Source: CAZISM01 sp964541895 (GTDB lineage: Bacteria > Zhuqueibacterota > Zhuqueibacteria > Residuimicrobiales > Residuimicrobiaceae). From it: 52,669 nt of DNA. The notes beneath the pieces were generated by a model that was given only the letters and a program-made list of their open reading frames with translations, was not told the DNA's origin and searched no databases. Shown one piece after another: positions 1-8,781 of the stretch (position 1 is its first letter; the number at the start of each line of letters is the position of its first letter). Position numbers and translations under genes: made by a program. The stretch lies in the NCBI GenBank assembly GCA_964541895.1, contig CAZISM010000027.1:1-52669 (forward strand), given 5' to 3'.

Positions 1-704
1 TCCAGAAACCGGTCCAGCTTTAGCAATTCATTGCGCGCGCGCGGCAAATCCTGACTATGGCCGGCTCGATCCGTCTGAAAATATTCAAACAGGCTGAAAT
101 GATACTCCTGACTGCGGCGACCAATGATCGCGCCGGCCTGTTCCGGCGTATACGACGGCACATCAAAGCCGTTGGCCAGCAACCACTCGCCGGTCATGTC
201 CTGATACACGGCTCTGCCTTGCCGCACATCGTCCAGATCGAAAAACGGCAAACCGGCGTACAGGTTACACACGGTGGTGACCGAAAGATGGCGAATGATA
301 TCATGAGGATTGTAATCGAAAAAGGGCGGCCGAAAGGCGTTCAAGAAAGCGACCCGCCGGCCGTTCTCGGTGAGCGTTTTAAAAACAGAGTGGCGGGCGA
401 TAAGCTCCCGCAAGGTGGGCGAAGGGAATCCGTTCAAATGGCGGCCGATGGCGGCTGCGCCGTTCCGGCCGGTGAGCAGAGCGGTCTGCCCGGTGGCGCT
501 TTGCGGCAGGCCCGGCATATCCAGACAGGCATCCATGCCCCAGACCAAACCTCCATAGGGCAGCGGTTTGGGAAAGCGGTCGCTCAACACATGATTAAAA
601 AAGCGCAGCTCCGCTTGACAGCAGGGATTACAGTCGGCAAGGTCTTCACCGATGCCCAGGCCGTCGACAAAGAAGAGAAGAATGTGTTCCGGGCGCAGCG
701 GCAT
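1..704 (-). CDS. Metalloenzyme of the phosphoglycerate mutase/alkaline phosphatase fold (3' part beyond window)
   Basis: The reading frame opens at an ATG (704-702) and stays open to the window edge, so about 234 N-terminal residues are visible. It begins MPLRPEHILLFFVDGLGIG; a hydrophobic strand followed by D-G-x-G-x-G is the first metal-binding motif of the alkaline phosphatase/iPGM superfamily. A later QSATGQTALLTG stretch matches the nucleophile loop, where a Ser/Thr carries the phosphate or sulfate. The start overlaps the stop of the upstream SpoIID-domain gene in TGATG, so translation is probably coupled. The family covers phosphomutases, phosphatases and sulfatases, and the substrate cannot be told from this part. 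No signal peptide is seen, so a cytoplasmic enzyme is likely. The family call is fairly sure; the exact function is open. Confidence 0.75.
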   Translation of the reverse strand, partial: MPLRPEHILLFFVDGLGIGEDLADCNPCCQAELRFFNHVLSDRFPKPLPYGGLVWGMDACLDMPGLPQSATGQTALLTGRNGAAAIGRHLNGFPSPTLRELIARHSVFKTLTENGRRVAFLNAFRPPFFDYNPHDIIRHLSVTTVCNLYAGLPFFDLDDVRQGRAVYQDMTGEWLLANGFDVPSYTPEQAGAIIGRRSQEYHFSLFEYFQTDRAGHSQDLPRARNELLKLDRFL

Positions 705-2341
705 CAATACATTTTTTTAATTCGCGTGCCCTTGTAATACGCCGCCAGGATCTGGCCGGCGTTCTGGCCGCGCAGGGCGCGCACCGATGCGCCGATCTGG
801 CACATGCCGACGCCATGTCCCCATCCCGCGCCGCTGAAGACATAGGCATCAGCCACACCATCGGCCAGGTCTTCTTTATCGATCACAAAGCAGGCGCTGT
901 AGAGCGCGGTCTCTGACAACGTGCGGCGGATGTTCAGTTCGCGCGTCACGGTCACGGAATCGCGGCTGCCGATCAGGCGAATTTCCGACAGGCGTCCGGA
1001 TGATCCGCGCCGAACCGGAACGATGTCGATCAGCGTTCCAATATCCGTACCGGTCTTTTCCGCGATCCATCTTTCCAGATCCGTTCGACTGGCGCGCGTC
1101 TGCCAGCGAAAATATTTTGCCGCATAGCCGGCAAAAGAGGGCTGGCCGGCCATCTCCAGGTTGCAATAGACCTTGGGGGTGGATTGAATCCACAAACGCA
1201 CATTCTCTTCCTGTCTAAGATTGAACGCCTGGCTGGAGATACCGGCTTCGGTAGCATCGAATTCGCCCTGCAGATAGGGCTGGCCATCCCCTTCCCATAC
1301 CTCGGAGGCCTCTTCGGTATGCCCGCCGCACACCGCTGAGTAACTGGCCGTGCACAGAATATCGCCGTACGTAAGCACTTGTCCGCGGGTGGCGTTGACC
1401 GCGGCGCTGGTGGATTCGTTCTGTTTGCTCACACCGACATACACCTGGCAGTGAACCTCGTCGCAGACATCGAAATCGGCGCCGCGATGAAAGCGATAAA
1501 AATTATTCAGCAACAGCGTGCGCGAGACAATGGCCTGCGCCTTGAGCGCTTCCGGCGGAAAGCTCGGCGCCATTTCGCCGGCCACAACGCCGTTCAGATA
1601 CGCTTCCAGGGACACCACGTTCACTACGTTGGTTTTGCCGGTTTTATCCACAGCCAGTTCCAGTTCGCCGGCATAGCTGCGACTTTCCTGGTGCGCCCAG
1701 TGATAGCCCGAGCCCACGTTGACATTTTTCAGGGTGATCCTGGGGCCGAGGAGTCGAAGACGATCATGTATGCGGTACTCCTGCCCGCTCGGCGAGCGAA
1801 AGACCAGCACACCGCCCGGCGGCACATCATACTCTTCGATGATCTTGCCGTTGGCCAGGTTGCCGGCCGTTTTCAGATACAGCTCTGCATCCACCATCGT
1901 ATCGAACTGGCGGGCGAGCACAACGCGGTAATAACGGCGATCGACCAGCGCCTGCGTGCCGGCGCGCAGCACCTCCCCGAACGGCTTGAGCTCGGCTTGC
2001 ACGCCGCGATTCTTGAACCGTTCCAGTTGTTCGCGGCTTTTCTGTTCTGAAGCCGACTCGAACAACAGTATGAGATAATGCTTTTGTCCCGGTCGCAGCT
2101 CCACAGCGCGGACCGTCCACAGACCGGGCTCGTTCAGTTTGAGATTTTCCTTGCTGTCCTGCGCCTGAATTTGAAATGGACCCTGAGGTTCAAAATGGAT
2201 GGATTCCTGCTCTTCGAGGATGCCGACACGAATGATCGGTTCATGAACCGGCGGCGTATAGCGCATGCGCGCGCAAGCGAGCAGCAGGAGCCAGAAAAGA
2301 ACCGTGACAACGCTTGCCAAACGAAGTGATCGCGTTTTCAT
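704..2341 (-). CDS. SpoIID/LytB-domain lipoprotein
   Basis: The 545-residue protein has a signal sequence with a lipobox (LLLLAC, Cys 23), so it is probably anchored in the envelope by a lipid. Residues about 85-185 resemble a SPOR-type fold. The second half carries the SpoIID domain: VVSLEAYLNGVVAGEM (about 240-255), EALKAQAIVSRT, a Cys-containing CDEVHCQVYVG, and the terminal GWGHGVGMCQIGA block near residue 510. SpoIID of Bacillus is a lytic transglycosylase acting on peptidoglycan; in non-sporulating bacteria such proteins are thought to act in cell-wall turnover. It lies 22 bases after era and overlaps the next gene by one base. The domain call is strong; enzyme activity is inferred. Confidence 0.88.
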   Translation of the reverse strand: MKTRSLRLASVVTVLFWLLLLACARMRYTPPVHEPIIRVGILEEQESIHFEPQGPFQIQAQDSKENLKLNEPGLWTVRAVELRPGQKHYLILLFESASEQKSREQLERFKNRGVQAELKPFGEVLRAGTQALVDRRYYRVVLARQFDTMVDAELYLKTAGNLANGKIIEEYDVPPGGVLVFRSPSGQEYRIHDRLRLLGPRITLKNVNVGSGYHWAHQESRSYAGELELAVDKTGKTNVVNVVSLEAYLNGVVAGEMAPSFPPEALKAQAIVSRTLLLNNFYRFHRGADFDVCDEVHCQVYVGVSKQNESTSAAVNATRGQVLTYGDILCTASYSAVCGGHTEEASEVWEGDGQPYLQGEFDATEAGISSQAFNLRQEENVRLWIQSTPKVYCNLEMAGQPSFAGYAAKYFRWQTRASRTDLERWIAEKTGTDIGTLIDIVPVRRGSSGRLSEIRLIGSRDSVTVTRELNIRRTLSETALYSACFVIDKEDLADGVADAYVFSGAGWGHGVGMCQIGASVRALRGQNAGQILAAYYKGTRIKKMY

Positions 2342-2363
2342 ACGCCTCCCTTTTCAAAACGGG

Positions 2364-3272
2364 CTATTCGGGGAAATAACCCATTTCGCGTAAAAAAGTA
2401 TCTTTCTTGCGCCACTTTTCCCGCACCGCTACCCACAGTTCGAGAAATACGGGTCGCTGCAAAAAGGTTTCGATGTCCCTGCGGCTGCTTTCACCGATTT
2501 TGCGCAGCCGCGCGCCGCCGCTGCCGATGATGATGGCTTTTTGCGAATCGCGCTCGACGATGATCCGCGCCCGGATCAGATCCTTGCGGCCTTGCTGTTC
2601 GCGAAACTCATCGATCAGCACCGCCGTCGAATAGGGTATTTCATCTGCCAACTGCTCGAATATTTTTTCCCTGATGATTTCGGCGACAAAAAATCGCTCC
2701 GGGTGTTCGGTCACGTCGTCTTCGCCGTAGAACGGGGCCCCTTCCGGCAGCAGTTTGACCAGAGTCGGCTCTAAAAGATCGCTGTTCTCACCGGTCCTGG
2801 CCGACAGGGGCACAATAGCCTGCAGCTCGGCCTTTTCGCGATAAGATGCGAGCAGCGGCAGCAAACTCTCTTTGCTCACCATATCGATCTTGTTGATGAC
2901 CAGCACGATCGGCTTTTTCTGGTCCTGCAACTCTGTCAGAATGGCGAGATCCTCAACCAGGGGACGGCTGCCGGCTTCGACAACCAGCAGGACCACGTCG
3001 CAATCCCGGACCGCATGTTTGGCCGCCTTGACCATCAGCTCCTGCAGGCGATAGCTGGGCTGCAGCAGACCCGGCGTATCCAGATAAATGATCTGATAAT
3101 CCGGCCCGGTTTGAATCCCGATGATACGCGTGCGGGTGGTTTGAGGCTTGGCAGTGGTGATGGACAGCTTGAATCGCAGCAGACGATTGACCAGTGTGGA
3201 TTTGCCTACATTCGGCCGGCCGATGATGGCTACATAGCCCGACCGAAACGGTTGTGCCAGGTTTTGCATCAT
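2364..3272 (-). CDS. era: GTPase Era
   Basis: Era is a GTPase that binds 16S rRNA and assists maturation of the 30S subunit. All landmarks are visible in this 302-residue protein: G1 GRPNVGKS (residues 18-25), a G2 threonine region (TTAKPQTTRTRI), G3 DTPG, G4 NKID, a G5-like SAR in PLSARTGEN, and a C-terminal KH RNA-binding domain with IIIGSGGARLRKIG. Length matches the family (about 300). It sits between a small zinc-binding gene (12-base gap) and the SpoIID gene (22-base gap) in a compact minus-strand operon. Confidence 0.97.
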   Translation of the reverse strand: MMQNLAQPFRSGYVAIIGRPNVGKSTLVNRLLRFKLSITTAKPQTTRTRIIGIQTGPDYQIIYLDTPGLLQPSYRLQELMVKAAKHAVRDCDVVLLVVEAGSRPLVEDLAILTELQDQKKPIVLVINKIDMVSKESLLPLLASYREKAELQAIVPLSARTGENSDLLEPTLVKLLPEGAPFYGEDDVTEHPERFFVAEIIREKIFEQLADEIPYSTAVLIDEFREQQGRKDLIRARIIVERDSQKAIIIGSGGARLRKIGESSRRDIETFLQRPVFLELWVAVREKWRKKDTFLREMGYFPE

Positions 3273-3284
3273 GCGGCACGGCCG

Positions 3285-3740
3285 TTAAAGATACGCATCA
3301 AGGGTATGGCTTTCGTACAACCGCTTGACCAGCTCGTCGCCGCTGACGAGTTTGAGCGTATGGAACTGGCAGCCGTTGCGAAGGCAGCCCTCAATGATCC
3401 CGCCGTGGGGCAGATGCAAAGAGAACATGGGTGCGGAACAGACCGAGCAGGTCTGATGTTCGTCGATCAGAGAGGTCCGGCAGTGCGGACAAAAGAATTC
3501 GACGATGCCGCCTTCCTCCACCTTGACTTCGAACACATTCTTGAAACTGCCATAGATCGGATCCAGGTGGACAAGGCCCTGGTGCCCCTTGCTTTTGACC
3601 AGCACGGTCACCGAGGCGTAGCCGTTGATCAGATGTTCGTTATCCATGAGGCTGTGGCCGTTTGGGCAACTGGCATGCTGAATGCGAATCGCCTTGCTGG
3701 GCAGCTCTATTTCCACCACTTCTTTTTTTCGTTTCGGCAT
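3285..3740 (-). CDS. Small Cys-rich, probably zinc-binding protein of unknown function
   Basis: I do not recognise a named family. The 151-residue protein contains three possible metal-binding groups: HASCPNGHSL near residue 25, a zinc-ribbon-like FFCPHC...CSVC (two Cys pairs, about residues 83-100), and CLRNGCQFH near 118-126. Between them lies a beta-rich segment. There is no signal peptide, so it is probably cytoplasmic. It lies directly upstream of era and downstream of proS, which hints at a role tied to RNA or translation, but this is only context. The first codons (MPKRKKEVVE) follow a good AGGAACCTTCC-like purine stretch. Confidence 0.7.
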   Translation of the reverse strand: MPKRKKEVVEIELPSKAIRIQHASCPNGHSLMDNEHLINGYASVTVLVKSKGHQGLVHLDPIYGSFKNVFEVKVEEGGIVEFFCPHCRTSLIDEHQTCSVCSAPMFSLHLPHGGIIEGCLRNGCQFHTLKLVSGDELVKRLYESHTLDAYL

Positions 3741-3805
3741 GGAAGGTTCCTCCCGTTATCGCCAGGGTGCGCTGCCGGTCGCGGCAGCGAACCGAACATG
3801 TTCAG

Positions 3806-3826
3806 GACCGCCGTCTGGAGGCGGTC
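3806..3826 (-). terminator. Hairpin just after proS (weak terminator candidate)
   Basis: A perfect 7-bp stem (GACCGCC / GGCGGTC, 7-base loop) begins a few bases after the proS stop codon. No T-run follows on the minus strand, so it may be an RNA-processing or 3'-end-stabilising stem rather than a full terminator. Confidence 0.35.
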
Positions 3827-3829
3827 GAA

Positions 3830-5260
3830 TTAATAGGACTTGGCCACCAGAACCCGCCGCGAAGAAGCGGCCCCGCAGACGATGCAGGCGCCGGGTTCCT
3901 GATCGTCCGACGTCGGGATCAGCCGGATGGTCGCTTTGGAGGTTTCCTGGAATTTCTCCTCACACTCGCGGCGACCGCACCAGTGCAGCCAGAAAAAGCC
4001 GCCCGGCGTTTCGACCCGCTCGGCGAAATCGGCATAGGTGTCGGCGCGGGAGGTGTTCTGTTCGCGGTGCCGCAGCGCGCGCTGGAACATGTTTTTCTGA
4101 ATCTCTTCCAGCAAGGCCTCCAACTTCTCCAGCAAGCCCTCCTGCGGCATCGAGATCTTTTCTCCGGTGTCGCGGCGCACGACCACCACGTGCCCCTGGG
4201 CTACGTCGCGTGGTCCCATCTCAATCCGGATGGGCACACCACGCTTTTCCCACTCGTTGAATTTAAAGCCGGGACGGTACTGATCACGATCATCTATTTT
4301 GAAAGCCAGGCGCCCTTTCCAGCTTTGCGTCAGGCTGGCTGCTTTCTCCTTCATGAGCGCCATTTCGGCGTCTTCTTTCCAGATCGGCACCACCACCACT
4401 TTGAGCGGAGCCAGCCGCGGCGGCAACACCAGGCCGTTGTCATCGCTGTGGGTCATGATCAGGGCGCCGATCAGACGCGTGGACACGCCCCAGCTGGTGG
4501 CGAAGACATGCTGCAGTTTGCCGCCTTCATCCTGAAAGGTCACATCAAACGCCTTGGCAAAATTCTGCCCCAGATAGTGGGAGGTGCCGCATTGCAGCGC
4601 CTTGCCGTCCTGCATCATGGCTTCGATACAATAGGTCTGCACGGCGCCGGCGAATTTTTCCTTGTCGGTTTTCAACCCGGTGATCACGGGCGCTGCCATA
4701 TACTCTTCGGCAAAGCGACGGTAGACATCAAGGATCAGCAGCGTTTCCTCAAGAGCCTCTTTTTCACTGGCGTGCGCGGTGTGGCCTTCCTGCCAGAGAA
4801 ATTCGGTTGTGCGCAGGAACAGTCGCGTGCGCATCTCCCAGCGCACCACGTTGGCCCACTGATTGATCAGGATAGGAAGATCACGATAGGATTGAATCCA
4901 GTTGCGATAGGTCGACCAGATGATGGTTTCCGACGTCGGCCGTACGAACAGCGGCTCTTCCAGTTTCTTGCCGCCGCCATGAGTCACCACCGCGCATTCC
5001 GGCGCAAAGCCTTCCACATGCTGCGCTTCCTTGTGCATGAAACTTTCGGGAATAAAGAGCGGGAAATAGGCATTGACGTGGCCGGTCTCCTTGAACAACC
5101 GGTCCAGATTTGCCTGCACGTTTTCCCAGATGGCATAACCGTTCGGTTTGATGACCATGCAGCCCTTGACCGCCGAATGCTCCGCCAGATCAGCGGCGTC
5201 GATGACATCCAGATACCATTTCGAATAATCCTGATCGCGTTTGGTGATTCCTTTGGCCAT
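3830..5260 (-). CDS. proS: Prolyl-tRNA synthetase, short archaeal/eukaryal type
   Basis: Charges tRNA-Pro with proline (class IIa synthetase). The product starts MAKGITKRDQDYSKWYLD; I chose this ATG (5260) over an in-frame upstream start because similarity begins here and a purine-rich AGGAAAGAG lies upstream. Motif 2 is clear (TSETIIWSTYRNW, then RWEMRTRLFLRTTEFLWQEGHTAH), motif 3 appears in GALIMTHSDDNGLVLPPRLAP, and the chain ends in a C-terminal zinc-like domain with Tyr as last residue (LVAKSY), typical of the short (about 480 residue) type without the INS editing domain. So misacylated Ala-tRNA-Pro would need a separate editing enzyme. It is 72 bases downstream of a Cys-rich gene. Confidence 0.96.
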   Translation of the reverse strand: MAKGITKRDQDYSKWYLDVIDAADLAEHSAVKGCMVIKPNGYAIWENVQANLDRLFKETGHVNAYFPLFIPESFMHKEAQHVEGFAPECAVVTHGGGKKLEEPLFVRPTSETIIWSTYRNWIQSYRDLPILINQWANVVRWEMRTRLFLRTTEFLWQEGHTAHASEKEALEETLLILDVYRRFAEEYMAAPVITGLKTDKEKFAGAVQTYCIEAMMQDGKALQCGTSHYLGQNFAKAFDVTFQDEGGKLQHVFATSWGVSTRLIGALIMTHSDDNGLVLPPRLAPLKVVVVPIWKEDAEMALMKEKAASLTQSWKGRLAFKIDDRDQYRPGFKFNEWEKRGVPIRIEMGPRDVAQGHVVVVRRDTGEKISMPQEGLLEKLEALLEEIQKNMFQRALRHREQNTSRADTYADFAERVETPGGFFWLHWCGRRECEEKFQETSKATIRLIPTSDDQEPGACIVCGAASSRRVLVAKSY

Positions 5261-5332
5261 ACCTGTAATCTCTTTCCTGTTCCGTTCCAACCCACCCGGC
5301 GGAGGCAAACACCTTTGCCGGGTTATGCGCCC

Positions 5333-6166
5333 TTATGAATTATGACAGACATCAAGTTTTTGCAATGCATACAGATAACACTCGCGGTGGTCCGGCATGC
5401 CGGCGAGACAATAGAGCTCGCGATGGTGGCTGGTGTGGCCTTCCTCGGTTTCTGTAACGTCCACTAGCGCCCCCTGTGCGCAGCGGATACAACCTCCGGC
5501 CTGGGTGTTGAAATGGGTGGCGCTCGCTCGCGCCACCAGAGCCTGACTGTTGCTCCAGGTCGGTCGGCCGGAGCGCTGCTCAAAGCCGAGCGAACGCAGC
5601 GAAGAAAGCACCAGACGGCCGCGATCGAGCTGCAGCCGGGCACGGCCTTCCACCCGGTCCTCTACCGCAAAATGGTGCTGCTCCTGCTGGCCGGGCGAAA
5701 TCGTACAATAAAAATAATCTTCAAAAAAGGTGCGGCCGAGAAATCCCTCTTTCATGATCAGCAGGTAGCCGGAGAGGCGCACGCGACCGCGGTCGTGACC
5801 GATTTCCTTGATAAAGCGCGGTTTGACGGAATCGATGTTAAACGCGACATCGATTTCTCTGTCGCAGGTCTCCTCCAGCCACTCATCAAAGGCCTCGATC
5901 TCATCAAGAAATTCACGATACGCCGCTTCTGCCAGGTGCAGCTTGGGCTGGCAGTGCTGTTTTTCGTCGTGGTAATAGGTGCAGCCCTGGCACAGCCGGC
6001 CGACAAAATTATAGCCCCGTTTGCAGCGCTCGCCCTTGTTCATCCTGCTGCAGGACCAGCGGAAATAGAGACATCCCTGCGGATAACACTGCTTGGCCTG
6101 CAGCACATGATAGGCCGAGACTTTATTTTCGAAACGATCGTGACCCTGATAATTACAGGAAAACAC
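5333..6166 (-). CDS. Cys-rich protein of unknown function
   Basis: I do not recognise the family. The 277-residue product starts at GTG (6166). An in-frame stop lies about 40 bases further upstream, and the short stretch between is also protein-like, so the true start could be a few codons earlier. The N-terminal 75 residues hold seven Cys in spaced groups (C-NYQG, C-YPQGC, C-SRMNKGERC, C-QGC, C-QPK), suggesting a zinc or Fe-S site; a second group lies at the C-terminus (GGCIRC, YCLAG, ECYLYAL, CHNS). The middle is a beta-rich segment. It is the first gene of the block leading to proS and era, divergent from the symporter at 6396. Cytoplasmic, since no signal peptide is seen. Confidence 0.7.
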   Translation of the reverse strand: MFSCNYQGHDRFENKVSAYHVLQAKQCYPQGCLYFRWSCSRMNKGERCKRGYNFVGRLCQGCTYYHDEKQHCQPKLHLAEAAYREFLDEIEAFDEWLEETCDREIDVAFNIDSVKPRFIKEIGHDRGRVRLSGYLLIMKEGFLGRTFFEDYFYCTISPGQQEQHHFAVEDRVEGRARLQLDRGRLVLSSLRSLGFEQRSGRPTWSNSQALVARASATHFNTQAGGCIRCAQGALVDVTETEEGHTSHHRELYCLAGMPDHRECYLYALQKLDVCHNS

Positions 6167-6395
6167 ATCGGTTCGTTTGTAGGGATTTTTCAGCTACGCC
6201 TCATGACGCTTTTGAAGATAAATGTAATTAGATTAAAGAGGATAATCAAGATAATTCTTGAGGCGGATTTGGCCTTGCTTCTGATGGGTGATTTGTTAAA
6301 TTTACAATGATCGTGTCGGATTCGTTTAAACCGGGAGCAAAAGACCGGCACGGCCAGGGCAACGCTCACCCCGTACGAATTGCAAAGGAACCGGT

Positions 6396-8015
6396 ATGGC
6401 TTTGACTACGCTCGATATCTCTATCATCGTCGCTTATCTCGCCCTCGTCACCTTGTTCGGTGCCTGGCTCGGCAAAAAGCAAAAATCCGCCACCGACTAT
6501 TTCCTCGGCGGTCGTGATCTGCCCTGGTTGGCCGTCTGCTTCTCCGTGATTGCCACCGAAACCAGCACCCTTACTTTTATCAGCATTCCGGGTCTGGCCT
6601 ATGTGACCAACCTGAATTTTCTGCAGATGACCTTCGGTTATCTGCTGGGGCGGATCATCATCGCGTTCGTCCTGTTGCCCGGCTATTACCGGGGTGAAAT
6701 CAAGACCGCCTATGAACTGATCGGACAGCGCTTCGGCAAACGGCTGCGCAGCTTTACGGCTGTGGTTTTTCAATTGACCCGGCTGCTGGCGGACGGCGTG
6801 CGTCTGTTCGCCACCGCTATTCCGCTGGCCGTAATCACCGGCTGGAATTACAGTCTGAGTATTATCGTCATGGCCATCCTCACCCTGGTCTACACCTTTG
6901 TCGGCGGGATCAGGGCTGTCATCTGGATCGACGTCATTCAGCTTTTTATTTACATCGGCGGCGCGGTAATGGCCCTGTTCGCAGCAGCAGCCCGGTTGCC
7001 CGGTGGGCTGGAAAGCGTCTGGGCTATGGCCGTGGACAGCGGCAAAGCGCAGATTTTTGATTGGGGCTGGCATGGCGACCTGCGCGCTTTTTTTGCCGGC
7101 AATTACACGGTCTGGTCCGGCCTGATCGGCGGCGCCTTTCTCTCCATGGCCTCGCACGGCACCGATCACCTGATGGTACAGCGGCTGCTGACCTGTCGCG
7201 ATCTGAAGAGCAGCCGCAAGGCCCTGATCGGCAGCGGTATTTTTATCATATTTCAATTTGCGCTGTTTCTTCTGCTGGGCCTGGCGCTGCACGTTTATTT
7301 TTCCGGCGCTTCCATGCGCTCGGATGAAGTCATGCCCCGCTTCATCGTGCAGGGGCTCCCCTCCGGCATTTCCGGTTTGATCATCGCAGGCATCTTTGCC
7401 GCCGCCATGTCGACGTTGAGCGGTTCACTGAACTCGCTGGCCTCTTCCACACTGTTCGACCTCTATAAACCGCGTCAGCGCCGTGAAATGAAACCGGAGC
7501 GGGAGCTTTACCTGTCCAGGGCGTTCACCTTGATATGGGGCATCGTCTTTATCGGCGGAGCCATGCTGTTCAAAGATGATAAAAACCCGGTGGTGGAATT
7601 GGGGCTGGCTATTGCCTCGTTCACCTATGGCGGCTTGTTAGGCGCATTTTTTCTCGGCACCTTTTTCAAAAAAATCAGCGAAGAAGATGCCCTGGTTGCA
7701 ATGTGGAGCGCCATCTTTTTCATGACCTGGATCATCGGTATCCATGGCCTCCAGGCCTGGATCATGGTCTGTCTGAATCTGGTCGCCGCCCTCTGGATCT
7801 GGCGCGCCATAAAACAGTGGAGCCATCGCCTGGCGCTGGCCATGCTGGCGGCCGTGCTGACCTATCTGATTTTTACTGTGCCAGCCATGCGCTTCGGCTG
7901 GCCCTGGTATGTTCTGATCGGATTTCTGGTGTGCATGGCGGTTGGACTTGTACTCAACAGGCTGGCAGGCGCATTCAGGCAGGAGGGCAAAAAAGCAGAT
8001 AAAAAAAACCGTTGA
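6396..8015 (+). CDS. Sodium:solute symporter (SSS family)
   Basis: An inner-membrane protein of 539 residues with about 13 hydrophobic helices. The N-terminus (TDYFLGGRDLPWLAVCFSVIATETS) is the family signature for Na+-coupled transporters such as proline, sugar, sialate or iodide carriers; the conserved core helix FAAAMSTLSGSLNSLASSTLFDLY contains the Ser/Thr pair that binds Na+ in this family. The substrate cannot be deduced. Start ATG follows AAAGGAACCGGT. It is the only clear plus-strand gene of the left 28 kb and is divergent from the Cys-rich gene at 6166, so the 229 bases between hold two promoters. The stop codon lies inside the terminator stem described below. Confidence 0.92.
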   Translation: MALTTLDISIIVAYLALVTLFGAWLGKKQKSATDYFLGGRDLPWLAVCFSVIATETSTLTFISIPGLAYVTNLNFLQMTFGYLLGRIIIAFVLLPGYYRGEIKTAYELIGQRFGKRLRSFTAVVFQLTRLLADGVRLFATAIPLAVITGWNYSLSIIVMAILTLVYTFVGGIRAVIWIDVIQLFIYIGGAVMALFAAAARLPGGLESVWAMAVDSGKAQIFDWGWHGDLRAFFAGNYTVWSGLIGGAFLSMASHGTDHLMVQRLLTCRDLKSSRKALIGSGIFIIFQFALFLLLGLALHVYFSGASMRSDEVMPRFIVQGLPSGISGLIIAGIFAAAMSTLSGSLNSLASSTLFDLYKPRQRREMKPERELYLSRAFTLIWGIVFIGGAMLFKDDKNPVVELGLAIASFTYGGLLGAFFLGTFFKKISEEDALVAMWSAIFFMTWIIGIHGLQAWIMVCLNLVAALWIWRAIKQWSHRLALAMLAAVLTYLIFTVPAMRFGWPWYVLIGFLVCMAVGLVLNRLAGAFRQEGKKADKKNR

Positions 8016-8034
8016 TTCAGTAAATCAACGGTTT
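8001..8034 (-). terminator. Intrinsic terminator of the PTS/hprK block (also overlaps the end of the symporter gene)
   Basis: AAACCGTTGATT (8006-8017) and AATCAACGGTTT (8023-8034) form a perfect 12-bp stem with a 5-base loop. Read on the minus strand the stem runs into eight Ts, the classical rho-independent layout, so it ends transcription from the minus-strand PTS genes. For the plus-strand symporter the stem is present but the T-run is short. The region 8035-8263 beyond it holds another stem (8193-8201/8207-8215) without T-run and no gene. Confidence 0.88.
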
Positions 8035-8263
8035 GCCCAGTTGGTCGCCCCTAAACAAAATTACTTCCCCTCGGTATAGATAGAATATCAAATTGCATGC
8101 CAGGATTGCCGGGATTATTACTGCTGTTTTTAATAAACTTACACTATAGACACCACGGCGAATGTTGTAAAAATACTACATCCCTACTACTGGATGTTGC
8201 AGAAATTGCAACATCATATTGCCAACAACCTGGCGCCCGCGCCGGGCTTTCCGGCTGATTGCC

Positions 8264-8758
8264 CTACCCGCAGACGGGGCAGAACTTTAACTCCTTGGCT
8301 ATATTTACCGGCTGTCGGGTCGGCACGTCCCGTCCTTCCAGATAGATGCCTTTATGATAGAGGACGCGAAAATATTCGATATCACGCTCATCCACGAAAA
8401 TAAACGGCGAAATCTGATTTTTGCCCGGTTTGAAGTGCATGCCGCCGACGTTGACCGCTTCGATACGGACGCCGGCGTTCACCAGATCGACGATGTATTT
8501 GGGGTCGTCCACCAGCAGCAGCACGCGGTCCTGGCTGAATTCGCCGGAGAGCAGGCTCTGCACCGTTTCTGCCAGAGTTAACACCGACGCGGCCGTTTCC
8601 GGCGGCACCGCGGACAGGTAGATCGTTTTTTGCCAATCCGAATTGGCTACTTCATCGCTGCACAGCATGATGCGATCCGGCTTGAGGATGTGATGCCAGC
8701 CAACCACCACTTGTCCGTGAATGAGACGATCGTCGATGCGCACCTGTACCAAAGCCAT
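8264..8758 (-). CDS. PTS mannose/fructose/sorbose-family EIIB component
   Basis: A cytoplasmic phosphocarrier of 164 residues. VQVRIDDRLIHGQVVVGW near the N-terminus is the mannose-class EIIB signature, with the phospho-accepting His in LIHGQV. Length fits free-standing EIIB (about 160). It normally takes phosphate from EIIA and passes it to the sugar entering through EIIC/EIID. Here it is the last gene before a terminator, and no EIIC, EIID, HPr or EI gene is near, so a regulatory role or trans-acting membrane partners are possible. A C-terminal CPVCG is unusual. Confidence 0.93.
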   Translation of the reverse strand: MALVQVRIDDRLIHGQVVVGWHHILKPDRIMLCSDEVANSDWQKTIYLSAVPPETAASVLTLAETVQSLLSGEFSQDRVLLLVDDPKYIVDLVNAGVRIEAVNVGGMHFKPGKNQISPFIFVDERDIEYFRVLYHKGIYLEGRDVPTRQPVNIAKELKFCPVCG

Positions 8759-8781
8759 TCTGTATGACTCCTCTTTTCGTT

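Noticed and set aside
3662..5338. 558-codon plus-strand frame opposite proS
   Set aside because: Antisense shadow of a certain gene; no signature or start signal.
6366..7292. 308-codon minus-strand frame opposite the symporter
   Set aside because: Gln/Gly/His-rich shadow of a transmembrane gene; the plus-strand symporter is clear.
8193..8215. Hairpin GATGTTGCA/TGCAACATC as a terminator
   Set aside because: No T-run on either strand, and a perfect terminator lies further along at 8001-8034.
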